Assembly (NCBI RefSeq): GCF_900116645.1
Contig: NZ_FPBO01000002.1
Span: forward strand, 186,001-250,000
Reading direction: 5' to 3'
Origin: Pseudoduganella namucuonensis
GTDB lineage: Bacteria; Pseudomonadota; Gammaproteobacteria; Burkholderiales; Burkholderiaceae_D
Length of the DNA stretch: 64,000 nucleotides
The notes beneath the pieces are model-generated. The model saw only the letters and a list, made by a program, of their open reading frames with translations, did not search any database and was not told where the DNA came from. This document shows positions 1 through 9,959 of this stretch, one piece after another; position 1 is the first letter of the stretch; every line of letters begins with the position of its first letter. Both the position numbers and the translations under genes were made by a program.

Positions 1-624
1 TTCTTCGAGGAGGAGGCCTTCGGTCCCGACGGCCAACTGCGGCAGGACAAGGCGTTGTCGATCAACAAGATCGGCCACGCCATGCACGACCTGGACCCGG
101 TGTTCCGCGCCTTCTCCACCGACGCGCGCCTGGCCGCCGTGGCGCTGGACCTGGGCCTGGAGCGGCCGCAGGTGTGGCAATCGATGTACATCTTCAAGCA
201 GCCCGGCATCGGCGGCGAGGTGCGCTGGCACCAGGACGCCACCTATTTCGAGACCCACCCGATCAGCGTGACCACCTTCTGGTTCGCGCTGGAGGACGCG
301 ACCCTGGAGAACGGCTGCATGTGGGCCGAGCCGGGCGGCCACCGCACGCCGCTGCGCGAGCGCTTCGTGCGCTGCGGCGACGACATCCGCGTCGAGAAGC
401 TGGACGACACGCCCTGGCCGGACGACTCCACCGCCGTGCCGCTGGAATGCAAGGCGGGCAGCCTGGTGTGCTTCCACGGCCTGCTGCCGCACTACAGCGC
501 GCCCAACCGCTCGGCCGTCTCGCGCCACGCCTACACGCTGCACGCGACCGACGCGCGCACCGAGTACTCGCCGCGCAACTGGATACAGCGCGACGCCGCC
601 TTCCCGGTGCGGGGCTTCATCTGA
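1..624 (+). CDS. PhyH-type (phytanoyl-CoA dioxygenase family) Fe(II)/2OG oxygenase, 5' end missing
   Basis: The frame is open from the first base of the window, so the true start lies upstream; 207 residues are visible. The fold signature is an HxD iron motif (VRWHQDATYF) followed about 80 residues later by a distal His in CFHGLLPHYSAPN and an Arg-containing end (NRSAVSRHAYTLH), as in the PhyH family of non-heme Fe(II)/2-oxoglutarate oxygenases. The TGA stop overlaps the ATG of the next gene (TGATG), which indicates translational coupling. The substrate cannot be told from sequence; members hydroxylate fatty acyl-CoAs, amino acids or small metabolites. Family sure, role unknown. Confidence 0.85.
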   Translation, partial: FFEEEAFGPDGQLRQDKALSINKIGHAMHDLDPVFRAFSTDARLAAVALDLGLERPQVWQSMYIFKQPGIGGEVRWHQDATYFETHPISVTTFWFALEDATLENGCMWAEPGGHRTPLRERFVRCGDDIRVEKLDDTPWPDDSTAVPLECKAGSLVCFHGLLPHYSAPNRSAVSRHAYTLHATDARTEYSPRNWIQRDAAFPVRGFI

Positions 625-1442
625 TGCGGGTGCTGATCTTCGCCCCGCACTGGGGCAGCAACCACCTGGCGCCTCAGGCCTTCATCGACAAGGCGGCGGC
701 GGCCGGCTTCGACGGCGTCGAGCTGTCGCTGCCGCTGAACGCGGCCGAGCGCGACGACTGGACCCGGCGCGTCGCCGGCGCCGGCCTGGGGCTGATCGCG
801 CAGCAGTGGGAGACCGTGTTCCATCCCGGCTTCGACGCGCACAAGGCGGCCCTGGCCGAATTGCTGAACAACGCCTGCGCCGCCCGTCCGCTGCTGGTCA
901 ACTCGCACACCGGCAAGGACTTCTACAGCCCCCGGCAAAACCTTGAGCTGATCGCGCTGGCGGACGCCATCGCGCGCGAGCACGGCGTGCCCATCGTGCA
1001 CGAGATCCACCGCAGCCGCTTCAGCGGCCATCCGATGCTGTTGCTGCCCTACTTGGCGCGACTGCCCGACCTGGCGCTGACGGCGGACCTGTCGCACTGG
1101 TGCTGCGCCTGCGAGTCGCTGCTGGAGGACCAGCCGGAGACGCTGGCGGCGACGCTGCCGCGCGTGCGCCACTTGCACGCGCGGGTGGGGCACGCGCAGG
1201 GACCGCAGGTGGCGGACTTCCGCGCGCCCGAGGCGGCCGGCGCGCTGGCGGCGCACCTGGCTTGGTGGGACCGGGTGGTGGAACTGCGCCGCGCGGCCGG
1301 CGCGGCGACGCTGACCATGACGCCGGAGTTCGGGCCCGCGCCGTATACGCAGACGCTGCCCTACACGGGCCAGCCGGTCACGGACGCGTGGGAACAGAAC
1401 GTGGCGATGGCGGCGCTGCTGCGCGAGCGCTACAACCGTTAG
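624..1442 (+). CDS. sugar phosphate isomerase/epimerase-like TIM-barrel protein
   Basis: A 272-aa protein starting on the ATG that overlaps the stop of the preceding oxygenase gene. It has the xylose-isomerase-like TIM-barrel pattern of putative metal ligands: Glu in VHEIHRSRF, Asp in TADLSHW, His in HLHARVGHAQG and Glu in MTPEFGPAPY. Proteins of this family isomerise or epimerise sugars and related 2-keto compounds; the exact substrate is unknown. No signal peptide is visible, so it is probably cytoplasmic. Tight coupling to a PhyH-type oxygenase suggests that both act in one catabolic route whose other genes lie left of the window. Confidence 0.8.
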   Translation: MRVLIFAPHWGSNHLAPQAFIDKAAAAGFDGVELSLPLNAAERDDWTRRVAGAGLGLIAQQWETVFHPGFDAHKAALAELLNNACAARPLLVNSHTGKDFYSPRQNLELIALADAIAREHGVPIVHEIHRSRFSGHPMLLLPYLARLPDLALTADLSHWCCACESLLEDQPETLAATLPRVRHLHARVGHAQGPQVADFRAPEAAGALAAHLAWWDRVVELRRAAGAATLTMTPEFGPAPYTQTLPYTGQPVTDAWEQNVAMAALLRERYNR

Positions 1443-1459
1443 CACCGGCGGCGGGGACC

Positions 1460-1525
1460 GGGGACAGACCCGCGTTCACAGTCCCGTGCCTTGGGCGACG
1501 CCGTGTGGCGCGAGGGTCTGTCCCC
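1460..1525. repeat. REP-like 66-bp palindromic element, copy 1
   Basis: Arms GGGGACAGACC (1460-1470) and GGTCTGTCCCC (1515-1525) are perfect inverted repeats of 11 bp. The interior carries CGCGTTC near the left arm and CGTGTGGCGCG near the right arm. Closely similar 66-bp elements occur at 19751-19816 (same orientation) and 46012-46077 (inverted). It sits between two convergent genes. Confidence 0.85.
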
Positions 1526-1547
1526 TGGCTCGCGCCGCCGTTTTTTG

Positions 1548-3563
1548 TCAGCGCGCCGCGCCGGGCAGCGCGGCCGCTTCCTCCTCCCGCTCCACGTCCT
1601 TGATCGGCACCACCCGCGGCAGCACCAGCGTGACGCTGGTGCCCTCGCCGGGCTCGGACTGGATCGCGATCGTCCCGCGCAGCACGCCGGTGACGATGTT
1701 GTAGACGATGTTCATCCCCAGCCCCGAGCCGCCCTGCCCCATCTTGGTGGTGAAGAAGGGGTCGAAGATCTGGTGCAGCGTGCGCGGCGACATGCCGAGG
1801 CCGTCGTCGCGGAACTCCAGCAGCACGTGGCTGTCGTCCACCGCCTCCGCGCGCACGCGGATGATGCCGTGGCGCCGGCCGTCGAAGGCGTGCAGCATTG
1901 CGTTGCTGGTCAGGTTGCTCAGCACCTGGCTCACGCTGCCGGGGAAGGAGTCGAACTCCAGGTCGTCCGGCACCTCGACGCGCACCTCGCAGTTGGCGCG
2001 GCGCAGCTGCGCGGTGTAGGTGGCCAGCGTGTCGCGCACCACCCCGGCCAGGTCGAAGCGGCGCCGCAGGCCGCTGGTCTGGTCCACCGCCACCTGCTTG
2101 AACGAGTTGATCAGCTCGGCCGCCCGCCCCAGCGAGCCGGCGATGATGCCGCAGGCGGTGCGCGTGTCGTGCAGGTGGGTGTCCAGCGTGGAGCGCTTGA
2201 TGCCGCCGTCCTCCAGCTTCTTCGTGAACTGCCCCACCATGTCCGACAGCGCGGTCGCCGTCAGCAGGCTGTTGCCGATCGGCGTGTTCAGCTCGTGCGC
2301 GATGCCGGCCACCAGCGCCCCCAGCGACGCCATCTTCTCCGACGTGATCAGGTTGGCCTGCGCCTGCTTCAAGGTGGCCAGCACCAGGGTCAGGTCGCGG
2401 TGCGCCAGCTCGGCGTTGGCCTTTTGCGCCGCCAGCTCGTCCAGGCTGCGCTCCAGCCCGTGCTGGGTCTCCACCAGCGCCGCCTCGGCCTGCTCGCGCA
2501 CCTTGATGTCCTTGCGCAGCTGCTCGGCCAGTTCGCGGCGCCGCTGCGCCGTCACCAGCAGCAGGCCGATCAGCGCGCTGATCACGGTGCCGGCGGCGGC
2601 GATCAGCGCGATGCGCGCGCGGCCGCTGCCATAGCGCGCCCCGGCCAGGCCCTCGAACGCCATCACCCAGCGCCGCTCGCCCACCGCCAGTGCGGCCTGC
2701 GCCGTCAGGCCGTGCAGCGCCGGCTGGCGTTCGCCGCCGCCGATCTTGCCGGCGCTGTCGTACATCAGGTTGTCCAGCGACGGCGGCGTGGCGCCGCCCT
2801 CCTGCTGGTAGCCGGCGTCGTTGATGCGGATGTTCATGTGCGCCAGCAGCGGGGTGTCGACCACCTCGCGCATCAGGTTGTTCACGCGGAACACGATGGC
2901 CACGAAGCCCGCCAGCGCCGCGCGCCGCTGCTCCACCGTGTCCAGCGGCATGCGCGGCCGGTACACCGGCGCGCGCGCGACGAAGCCGGGCTGGCCGCTG
3001 CTGTCCTGCACCAGGGTGATGCGCTCGGTGGCGACGATCTGCCCGCTGTCGCGTCCCAGTTCCAGCGCGCGCCGGTGCGGCGGCAGCGCGCCCAGGTCGA
3101 GCCCGAACGCGTTCTCGTTGCCGGCCATGGGCTCGTTGTATTCGATGATGTAATGCAGCTCGCGCGCGGCGGCCGGGTGGATCGAGAACTTGGGATAACC
3201 GCCCGGCACCAGGCTGGCGTCGGCGCGCACGCCGGCGGCGAAGTCGTCCAGCCCGGAGGCCGGCACCTGGCGCACGAACTGGATGGCCTGGAAGCCGGGA
3301 TAGCGCTCGCTCAGCTTGAGTTCCTGCACGTAGCGGCTGAACTTGGCGCGGCTGACCTGCTCGTCCACCGAGTACAGGCCCTTGATGCTGAGCAGCATGT
3401 CGAAATAGGTCTGCAGCCGCACCGCCGTGTCGCGGGCGATCTTGTCGGTGTCGCGCTGGAAGTTGCTGCGCAGGTTGTGCTCCTGCGCCTCGGACACGAA
3501 CAGGCAGACCCACACGGTGATGCATATGCCCACCGCGAACGCCAGGAAACCGTGTATCCGCAT
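1548..3563 (-). CDS. membrane CHASE-domain sensor histidine kinase
   Basis: 671 aa. A first membrane segment (about residues 5-25) and a second (about 316-338) frame a periplasmic CHASE-type sensor domain (roughly 75-230, with the typical YPGFQAIQFVRQV segment). A coiled coil (about 340-410) leads to the dimerisation/phosphoacceptor helix with His423 in GIAHELNTPIG. A HATPase domain follows, with an N box (LSNLTSNAMLHAF), a G1 box (FRDDGLGMS) and a G2 stretch (GGSGLGMNIVYN). It probably autophosphorylates in response to a small extracellular ligand. The ATG is preceded by GGAGC at a good distance. No cognate classical response regulator is adjacent; the nearest partner candidate is the HD-GYP protein encoded just upstream on the same strand. 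Confidence 0.88.
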   Translation of the reverse strand: MRIHGFLAFAVGICITVWVCLFVSEAQEHNLRSNFQRDTDKIARDTAVRLQTYFDMLLSIKGLYSVDEQVSRAKFSRYVQELKLSERYPGFQAIQFVRQVPASGLDDFAAGVRADASLVPGGYPKFSIHPAAARELHYIIEYNEPMAGNENAFGLDLGALPPHRRALELGRDSGQIVATERITLVQDSSGQPGFVARAPVYRPRMPLDTVEQRRAALAGFVAIVFRVNNLMREVVDTPLLAHMNIRINDAGYQQEGGATPPSLDNLMYDSAGKIGGGERQPALHGLTAQAALAVGERRWVMAFEGLAGARYGSGRARIALIAAAGTVISALIGLLLVTAQRRRELAEQLRKDIKVREQAEAALVETQHGLERSLDELAAQKANAELAHRDLTLVLATLKQAQANLITSEKMASLGALVAGIAHELNTPIGNSLLTATALSDMVGQFTKKLEDGGIKRSTLDTHLHDTRTACGIIAGSLGRAAELINSFKQVAVDQTSGLRRRFDLAGVVRDTLATYTAQLRRANCEVRVEVPDDLEFDSFPGSVSQVLSNLTSNAMLHAFDGRRHGIIRVRAEAVDDSHVLLEFRDDGLGMSPRTLHQIFDPFFTTKMGQGGSGLGMNIVYNIVTGVLRGTIAIQSEPGEGTSVTLVLPRVVPIKDVEREEEAAALPGAAR

Positions 3564-3615
3564 AAGCCGCGCTCCGGACCGGGGCGGCGGCCGCGCCGGC
3601 CGCCTGTATGCATCG

Positions 3616-3645
3616 ACTATAGTGCAGATTGATGTATGAAAGCAA
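3616..3645 (-). promoter_or_regulatory. putative sigma-70 promoter of the CHASE kinase gene
   Basis: On the minus strand TTGCTT (3640-3645) and TATAGT (3616-3621) are separated by 18 bp, about 50 bp upstream of the kinase ATG at 3563. Both hexamers match the consensus well. This is a pattern match only. Confidence 0.45.
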
Positions 3646-3685
3646 CTACCCGGGCGTAAATGCCACGCGGCCCCGGCTGCTCCGG

Positions 3686-4810
3686 TTATTCCTGCGCGGC
3701 GTCCTGGAACTCGGCCGCGATGGCCATGAACTCCTCCTCCACCATCAGCATGGCGTCCACAACGTCCGGGTCGAAGTGCTCGCCGCTGCCTTGGCGTATC
3801 AGCTCGATGGCGGTCTCGTGGGTGAAGGCGGGCTTGTAGACCCGCCTGGAGATGAGCGCGTCGTACACGTCGGCCACCGCCATCAGCCGCGCCGAGACCG
3901 GGATCGCCTCGCCCTCCAGCCCCTGCGGGTAGCCGGAGCCGTCGAACTTCTCCTGGTGCGAATAGGCGATCTCGCGCGCGAAGCGCAGGAAGTTGTTGGA
4001 AAAGCCCAGGTGCTGCTCGACGTCGGCGATGGCGTCGCGGCCGTACACCGTGTGCAGCTTCATCTGCTCGAACTCCTCCGCCGTCAGGCGTCCCGGCTTC
4101 AGCAGGATGGCGTCCGGGATGCCGACCTTGCCGATGTCGTGCAGCGGCGCGGCCTGGTACAGGAAGCCGATGTTGCGGTTGCTGAGCTCGTGCTTGAAGC
4201 GGGGGTGGCCCTGCAGCTGGCGCGCCAGGGTGGACACGTAGTGCTGCACGCGGCGGATGTGGTTGGCGGTCTCGTAGTCGCGCGTCTCGGCCAGCGAGGC
4301 CATGGCCCAGATCACCGCGTCCACCATCTGCGTCAGCTCGTGCGTGGTTTCGCTGACCAGCTCCTCCAGGTGCAGGCGCTGGTGGCGCAGCAGTTCGTGG
4401 GCGCGGGTCAGCCCCAGATGGGTGGCCACCCGCGCCAGCACCGCCTCCGGCACCAGCGGCGTGTTGATGACCTCGGAGGCGCCCTCGCGGAAGCAGCGCT
4501 GCTCCTGCTCGGCCTGGCCCTCGCCCACCATCAGGATCACGGGCATGGCGGCCGTGTCGGGATTGCGCCGCAACTGCTGGCAGACCGACACGCCGTCCAG
4601 CTCGGGCAGCGCGGCGTCCAGCAACAGCAGGTCCGGGCGCGGCACCTGCTGGGCGATGCGCAGCACGGCGCGGCCGTCGCCGGCCAGCTTGACCTCGTAT
4701 TGATCCTGCAGCAAGCCGTTCAGCCAGAGCAGCTTGTCCGGCGCGGCGTCGGCGATCAGGATGATCGCCTTCGTGTGGTCCACCCTGTGCCCATCCTTGT
4801 GCTCATTCAT
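3686..4810 (-). CDS. degenerate receiver plus HD-GYP cyclic-di-GMP phosphodiesterase
   Basis: 374 aa from the ATG at 4810, which has GGGGA upstream. An alternative GTG at 4846 would add 12 Thr/Ala-rich residues encoded by a short TGTCGC-type repeat and is less likely. The receiver domain (about 15-130) keeps Asp65 in LLLLDAALPELDG, but it lacks the usual paired acids and has Thr (INTPL) in place of the conserved Lys, so normal phosphorylation switching is doubtful. The HD-GYP domain (about 165-340) has HDIGKVGIP (His224-Asp225) and HQEKFDGSGYP, where the usual second His is Gln. The family hydrolyses c-di-GMP. Encoded upstream of, and on the same strand as, the CHASE kinase, which suggests a signalling pair controlling surface lifestyle. 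Confidence 0.87.
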   Translation of the reverse strand: MNEHKDGHRVDHTKAIILIADAAPDKLLWLNGLLQDQYEVKLAGDGRAVLRIAQQVPRPDLLLLDAALPELDGVSVCQQLRRNPDTAAMPVILMVGEGQAEQEQRCFREGASEVINTPLVPEAVLARVATHLGLTRAHELLRHQRLHLEELVSETTHELTQMVDAVIWAMASLAETRDYETANHIRRVQHYVSTLARQLQGHPRFKHELSNRNIGFLYQAAPLHDIGKVGIPDAILLKPGRLTAEEFEQMKLHTVYGRDAIADVEQHLGFSNNFLRFAREIAYSHQEKFDGSGYPQGLEGEAIPVSARLMAVADVYDALISRRVYKPAFTHETAIELIRQGSGEHFDPDVVDAMLMVEEEFMAIAAEFQDAAQE

Positions 4811-4878
4811 CTGCGCGGTCCCCGTCACTGTCGCTGTCGCTGTCACTTACCAGACAGCATGATAGCAGGGGCCGGCCC

Positions 4879-5160
4879 TCATTCGCACAGCGCCGGCGTG
4901 CCGTCTTCGAGCAGGGCGCCGAAGCAGCGCGTGCAGTGGTAGCAGAACAGGTGGGCCACGCGCACATTGTCCTGGCGCAGCACCAGCTGCAGCTGGCCCT
5001 GGCGGCAGGCCGGGCAGAATTCGCGCATGCTGCCGCAGGCTTCGACATTGTCCGCCAGGTAGGTGTCGTCGAGGCGTTCGCCGTCGACCACCGCCAGCGG
5101 ATCGAGTTCAACCAGCATCAGCGTCGGCGCTTCGCTCCGGTGCTCGGGTGTCCATTTCAT
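4879..5160 (-). CDS. small zinc-ribbon-like protein of unknown function
   Basis: 93 aa from the ATG at 5160, chosen because a strong GGGGGA ribosome site precedes it; a longer frame from 5244 has no such site. Two Cys pairs, CPAC and CYHC (with a further Cys two residues on), are spaced about 25 residues apart and would form a zinc ribbon. The sequence is otherwise hydrophilic and has no signal peptide. It is divergent from the OhrR-type regulator gene with about 125 bp between the starts, so it may share that control region. I do not recognise a named family. Confidence 0.65.
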   Translation of the reverse strand: MKWTPEHRSEAPTLMLVELDPLAVVDGERLDDTYLADNVEACGSMREFCPACRQGQLQLVLRQDNVRVAHLFCYHCTRCFGALLEDGTPALCE

Positions 5161-5251
5161 CGCGATATCCCCCGCCGCTTTGTGGGTCAGCGGCATCAAT
5201 AACGATAAGACATGTGTCCCGCGCTGACAAGCGAAACTTTGCACGCCGAGC

Positions 5252-5280
5252 TTGCAATTTAATAGTGCACTATCTATACT
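5252..5280 (+). promoter_or_regulatory. sigma-70 promoter of the OhrR-type regulator gene
   Basis: TTGCAA (5252-5257) and TATACT (5275-5280) are separated by exactly 17 bp. Transcription would start about 7 bp downstream of the -10 box, at or next to the ATG at 5288, so the message may be leaderless. The palindromic operator lies within the spacer. Confidence 0.6.
5262..5273. promoter_or_regulatory. palindromic operator ATAGTGCACTAT
   Basis: A perfect 12-bp palindrome between the -35 and -10 boxes of the regulator gene, where a bound repressor would block RNA polymerase. Its AT-rich arms around a GTGCAC centre resemble OhrR/MarR-type operators known to me; autoregulation is inferred. Confidence 0.55.
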
Positions 5281-5287
5281 GCGGCGG

Positions 5288-5758
<471 letters not shown>

Positions 5759-5823
5759 GCGCAAGCGCCGGTTGCCCGCTTTTTAAGCGTATTATTGCTC
5801 CATCCACACGTTTGGAGCACGCC

Positions 5824-6087
5824 ATGAACACCCCCGCCCCACCCGAACCAGCGGACGACGCCACGGCGCCTTCCTTCGCGCCTTCTTTCGTCGCGCTGCA
5901 CGCCGAATCGGTGTGGCAGGTGCTGCGCGAGCATCCGCGCGCGCTGCGCCAGGCGCGCCAGATCGTGCCCGCCGGCCCGCACCTGGAGATGCGGGTGGAG
6001 GCCGACGCGCGCACCATCTTCGAGCTCAACCTCGCCCTGGAGGCGGTGGACCCCGGCTGCGGCATCGTGTTCGCCGAGGCTAAATAA
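5824..6087 (+). CDS. hypothetical protein, 87 aa
   Basis: An ATG with a good GGAG site six bases upstream opens an 87-residue frame. The first 20 residues are Pro/Ala-rich and probably disordered; the rest is a compact alpha/beta-like stretch (ESVWQVLREHPRALRQARQ, then HLEMRVEADARTIFELNLAL). One Cys lies near the end. No signal peptide or membrane segment and no family recognised. It follows the OhrR-type gene by 65 bp, and its last 8 bases overlap the end of the convergent methyltransferase gene. Confidence 0.6.
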   Translation: MNTPAPPEPADDATAPSFAPSFVALHAESVWQVLREHPRALRQARQIVPAGPHLEMRVEADARTIFELNLALEAVDPGCGIVFAEAK

Positions 6088-7627
6088 TCCCCAGCTGGCG
6101 CCACAGCGGCAATTGCCGCGTCAGCGCGCGGCGCACGGTGGGCGCCAGCGCCGCCAGGTTGTCGGCGTCCGACTGCAGCACCACCCCGTCCTTCTGCAGA
6201 TAGCGCCCCTGCTCGCGCATCGCCTGCCACACGCGCCGGCCCACGCCGTCGCTGTCGTCCGGGTCCAGCCCCTCGCTCAAGGCCAGGTAGACCAGCCGCT
6301 CGATGTGGCTGGCCTGCAGTCCGCCGCCCAGCGCCGGCGAGCACAGTATCTTGTGGTCGTCGCCGTAGCGCGCCAGCCTGGCCAGCGCGCGGTTCAGCGC
6401 GAGGGCTGCTTGTGTGTCCCCCGCGGCGTCCCCGGCGGCGCCCCAGCCGATGGCGGTCTGGCCCGAGGCTGTCAGCAACACGGCGATCTGCGTCACGTTG
6501 GCGTGCGACTGGCCGGCCAGCGCCGGCAGCGCGCGCAGTTCGGCGATGCTGTGCGGCCGCTGGGCCAGCGCGTCCAGCACCGGCTCGTACAGGCCGGGCA
6601 CGCCCTCGAGCTCGCCGAACGTCAGCTTCAGCTTGAGCGTCGTCTCGCCGCGCGGACGCGTCAGGTGGAGCGTCGCCGCGCCCAGGCACTCGGCCTGGCG
6701 CAGCGACGTCATGCGGCGCGCGCCACGCACGAACACGTCCTTGCGGAAGCCGGTGTTGAGCAGGTAGTCCTTCATGGTCTCGCGCATCACCGGCGTCTTC
6801 ATGCCGCCGATCAGGCCCAGCCGCTCGGCGTCGAACACCAGGTCCGGGTAGCGCAGCGACAGGTCGCTGGAGCCGGCGAAGTCGAGCTTGGCCGCCGCCA
6901 GGTCGCGCACCACGTCGGCGTGGTACAGCGGCTGCCACTGGCGGTGCATATACTCGTGCACCAGGTAGTGGCGGTCGCCCTGCTCGATCGCGGCCAGGCG
7001 CTGCTTCGCGCCGGGATTGCCGGTGAAATAGCCGGCCTGCAGCGCGTCCATGCGCTGCAGCAGCCGGGTGCCGGCCTGGAACTGCGCGTCGCCGCGGTCC
7101 GGATGGGTGTCGGCGAACTCCACCAGCAGGCGCTGCAGCGGCAGCGCGGCGGTCCAGCCCGGCATGGCGTTGTAGCTGACGTAGACCACGCCGCCCGGCT
7201 TCAGGTAACGGTCGATGAAGCGCACGATGTGGGCCTGGTTGGCCGGCGTGACCCAGGTGTAGATGCCGTGCAGGGTGATGAAGTCGAAGCCGGGCAGCTC
7301 GTGGCCGCCGTCGGCCAGCGTCTCGAAGCTGGCCTCCAGCAAGGTCAGATTGTCCAGCCCCGCGGCGCGCGCCAGTTCGCGCGCGCCGGACACGTGGGCC
7401 GGATTGAAATCGGCGGCGTAGAAGCGGCCGCGCGGATGGGCGGCGGCCAGCGCGGTGACCGTCAGGCCGCGCCCGAAGCCCAGTTCGCAATAGGTGAAGC
7501 CGTCCCCGAGCGGCACCGGCTCCACGCCGTGCGCGGCGCACACCAGGTTCAGCTGCGCGGGACTTTGCTCGGGGTAGTAGCCGCAGGTGTATTCCACTTC
7601 GGAATTGTAGCCCTCGGTCCAATCCAT
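6080..7627 (-). CDS. class I SAM methyltransferase with methyltransferase regulatory domain
   Basis: 515 aa from an ATG with GGAG six bases upstream (a second in-frame ATG 12 bases earlier is possible). Residues about 40-190 form a Rossmann methyltransferase: YCELGFGRGLTVTALAA is the SAM-binding glycine motif and FDFITLHGIYTWVTP the motif-4 region, followed by LKPGGVVYVSYN. The middle part (about 215-300) resembles the predicted methyltransferase regulatory domain (PF10119 type), and a winged-helix-like C-terminal region follows. Such proteins are large for methyltransferases and their substrates are unknown. It is divergent from a 2OG dioxygenase gene (138 bp apart) and convergently overlaps the 87-aa gene by 8 bp. 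Confidence 0.82.
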   Translation of the reverse strand: MDWTEGYNSEVEYTCGYYPEQSPAQLNLVCAAHGVEPVPLGDGFTYCELGFGRGLTVTALAAAHPRGRFYAADFNPAHVSGARELARAAGLDNLTLLEASFETLADGGHELPGFDFITLHGIYTWVTPANQAHIVRFIDRYLKPGGVVYVSYNAMPGWTAALPLQRLLVEFADTHPDRGDAQFQAGTRLLQRMDALQAGYFTGNPGAKQRLAAIEQGDRHYLVHEYMHRQWQPLYHADVVRDLAAAKLDFAGSSDLSLRYPDLVFDAERLGLIGGMKTPVMRETMKDYLLNTGFRKDVFVRGARRMTSLRQAECLGAATLHLTRPRGETTLKLKLTFGELEGVPGLYEPVLDALAQRPHSIAELRALPALAGQSHANVTQIAVLLTASGQTAIGWGAAGDAAGDTQAALALNRALARLARYGDDHKILCSPALGGGLQASHIERLVYLALSEGLDPDDSDGVGRRVWQAMREQGRYLQKDGVVLQSDADNLAALAPTVRRALTRQLPLWRQLGII

Positions 7628-7765
7628 AGACGACTCCATTATGACGTTGACAAGTGGCGCTACTCTATATGGGCATATGGCAAATGTATACATGGCCACC
7701 AAGCAAGAGGGCGCTTCCCGTCGTAAAATACGTGACGATCCGCCATTGCCACCACCGCCCGCCCC

Positions 7766-8497
7766 ATGACTTCCCACGCCCCCATCCACACCTCCCCCGA
7801 CCGTCTCGCCGAGGCCCTGCGCGGCGACGGCTACGCGCTGCTGCGGCCGGCCGACGTCGCCGCGCTGGCCGGCTGCCGGCTCGACGAGCTGGACGCGCTG
7901 CTGCCCAGCTGGGACACGCTGGCCCTGGACGGCTACCTGAAGGACGGCGGCCGCTACCGCCGCCGCCGCCACTCGTGCTTCGTGCAGCGGGACGGCGAGC
8001 TGGTCCAGACCCCGCACCGCGCGCACTGGCAGCCGCTGGAATACAACGCGCTGCACGGCGGCATGCGCCGCCTGTTCGAGCCGGTGCTGCCGGAGACGGC
8101 CGCCAACCCGGCCTGGCGCAAGCTGCTGGCCGCCGTCGGCGACGCCTGCTCCGCCGCGCGCGGCGCCCGCCCCTGGTACGTGGAGGCGCACCAGTTCCGC
8201 ATCGACACCACCGACGGCATCGGCCGTCCCACGCCGGAGGGCGCGCACCGCGACGGCGTCGATTTCGTGGCCGTGCTGCTGATCAGCCGGCACGGCATCA
8301 AGGGCGGCGAGACGCGCGTGTTCGAGGCCGACGGGCCGAACGGCAAACGCTTCACGATGACCGAGCCGTGGACCATGCTGCTGCTCGACGACGCCACCGT
8401 GATCCACGAATCGACCCCCATCCAGCCGCTGGGGGAACACGGCCACCGCGACACGCTGGTGCTCACCTACCGCGCCGGCGATTTCCAGGGCGGCTAG
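7766..8497 (+). CDS. 2OG-Fe(II) dioxygenase (PF10014 type, amino-acid hydroxylase-like)
   Basis: 243 aa. The central segment TPEGAHRDGVDFVAVLLISRHGIKGGETRVF contains the HxD iron motif, and the distal His is in LLLDDATVIHESTPI, with RDTLVLTYR after it for 2-oxoglutarate binding. This layout matches the 2OG-Fe dioxygenase family that includes L-isoleucine 4-hydroxylase; here the substrate, free amino acid or other, is not known. The N-terminal half (RYRRRRHSCFVQRDG) is typical for the family. It is encoded divergently from the methyltransferase and could modify the same metabolite, which is speculation. Confidence 0.85.
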   Translation: MTSHAPIHTSPDRLAEALRGDGYALLRPADVAALAGCRLDELDALLPSWDTLALDGYLKDGGRYRRRRHSCFVQRDGELVQTPHRAHWQPLEYNALHGGMRRLFEPVLPETAANPAWRKLLAAVGDACSAARGARPWYVEAHQFRIDTTDGIGRPTPEGAHRDGVDFVAVLLISRHGIKGGETRVFEADGPNGKRFTMTEPWTMLLLDDATVIHESTPIQPLGEHGHRDTLVLTYRAGDFQGG

Positions 8498-8578
8498 CCG
8501 CGCACGCATGCCCGAAAGTTCACTATTGCATGTAAATTCCTATATAGTCATAGCGAGAAAAATACTCGGAGGCGGTCT

Positions 8579-9931
<1,353 letters not shown>

Positions 9932-9959
9932 ACCGGCGCACCCACGGCGAAGGAGCGGT

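Noticed and set aside
1378-3645. 755-codon minus-strand frame overlapping the CHASE kinase gene
   Set aside because: Low-complexity Arg/Gly/Ala protein in the wrong frame; the kinase frame has all expected motifs.
4811-4846. GTG start for the HD-GYP gene giving a Thr/Ala N-terminal extension
   Set aside because: The extension is encoded by a short TGTCGC-type repeat and no ribosome site precedes it; the ATG at 4810 has GGGGA upstream.
7640-7765. TTGACA at 7646-7651 considered as the -35 box of the dioxygenase gene
   Set aside because: No acceptable -10 hexamer occurs at 16-18 bp, so I did not call a promoter.
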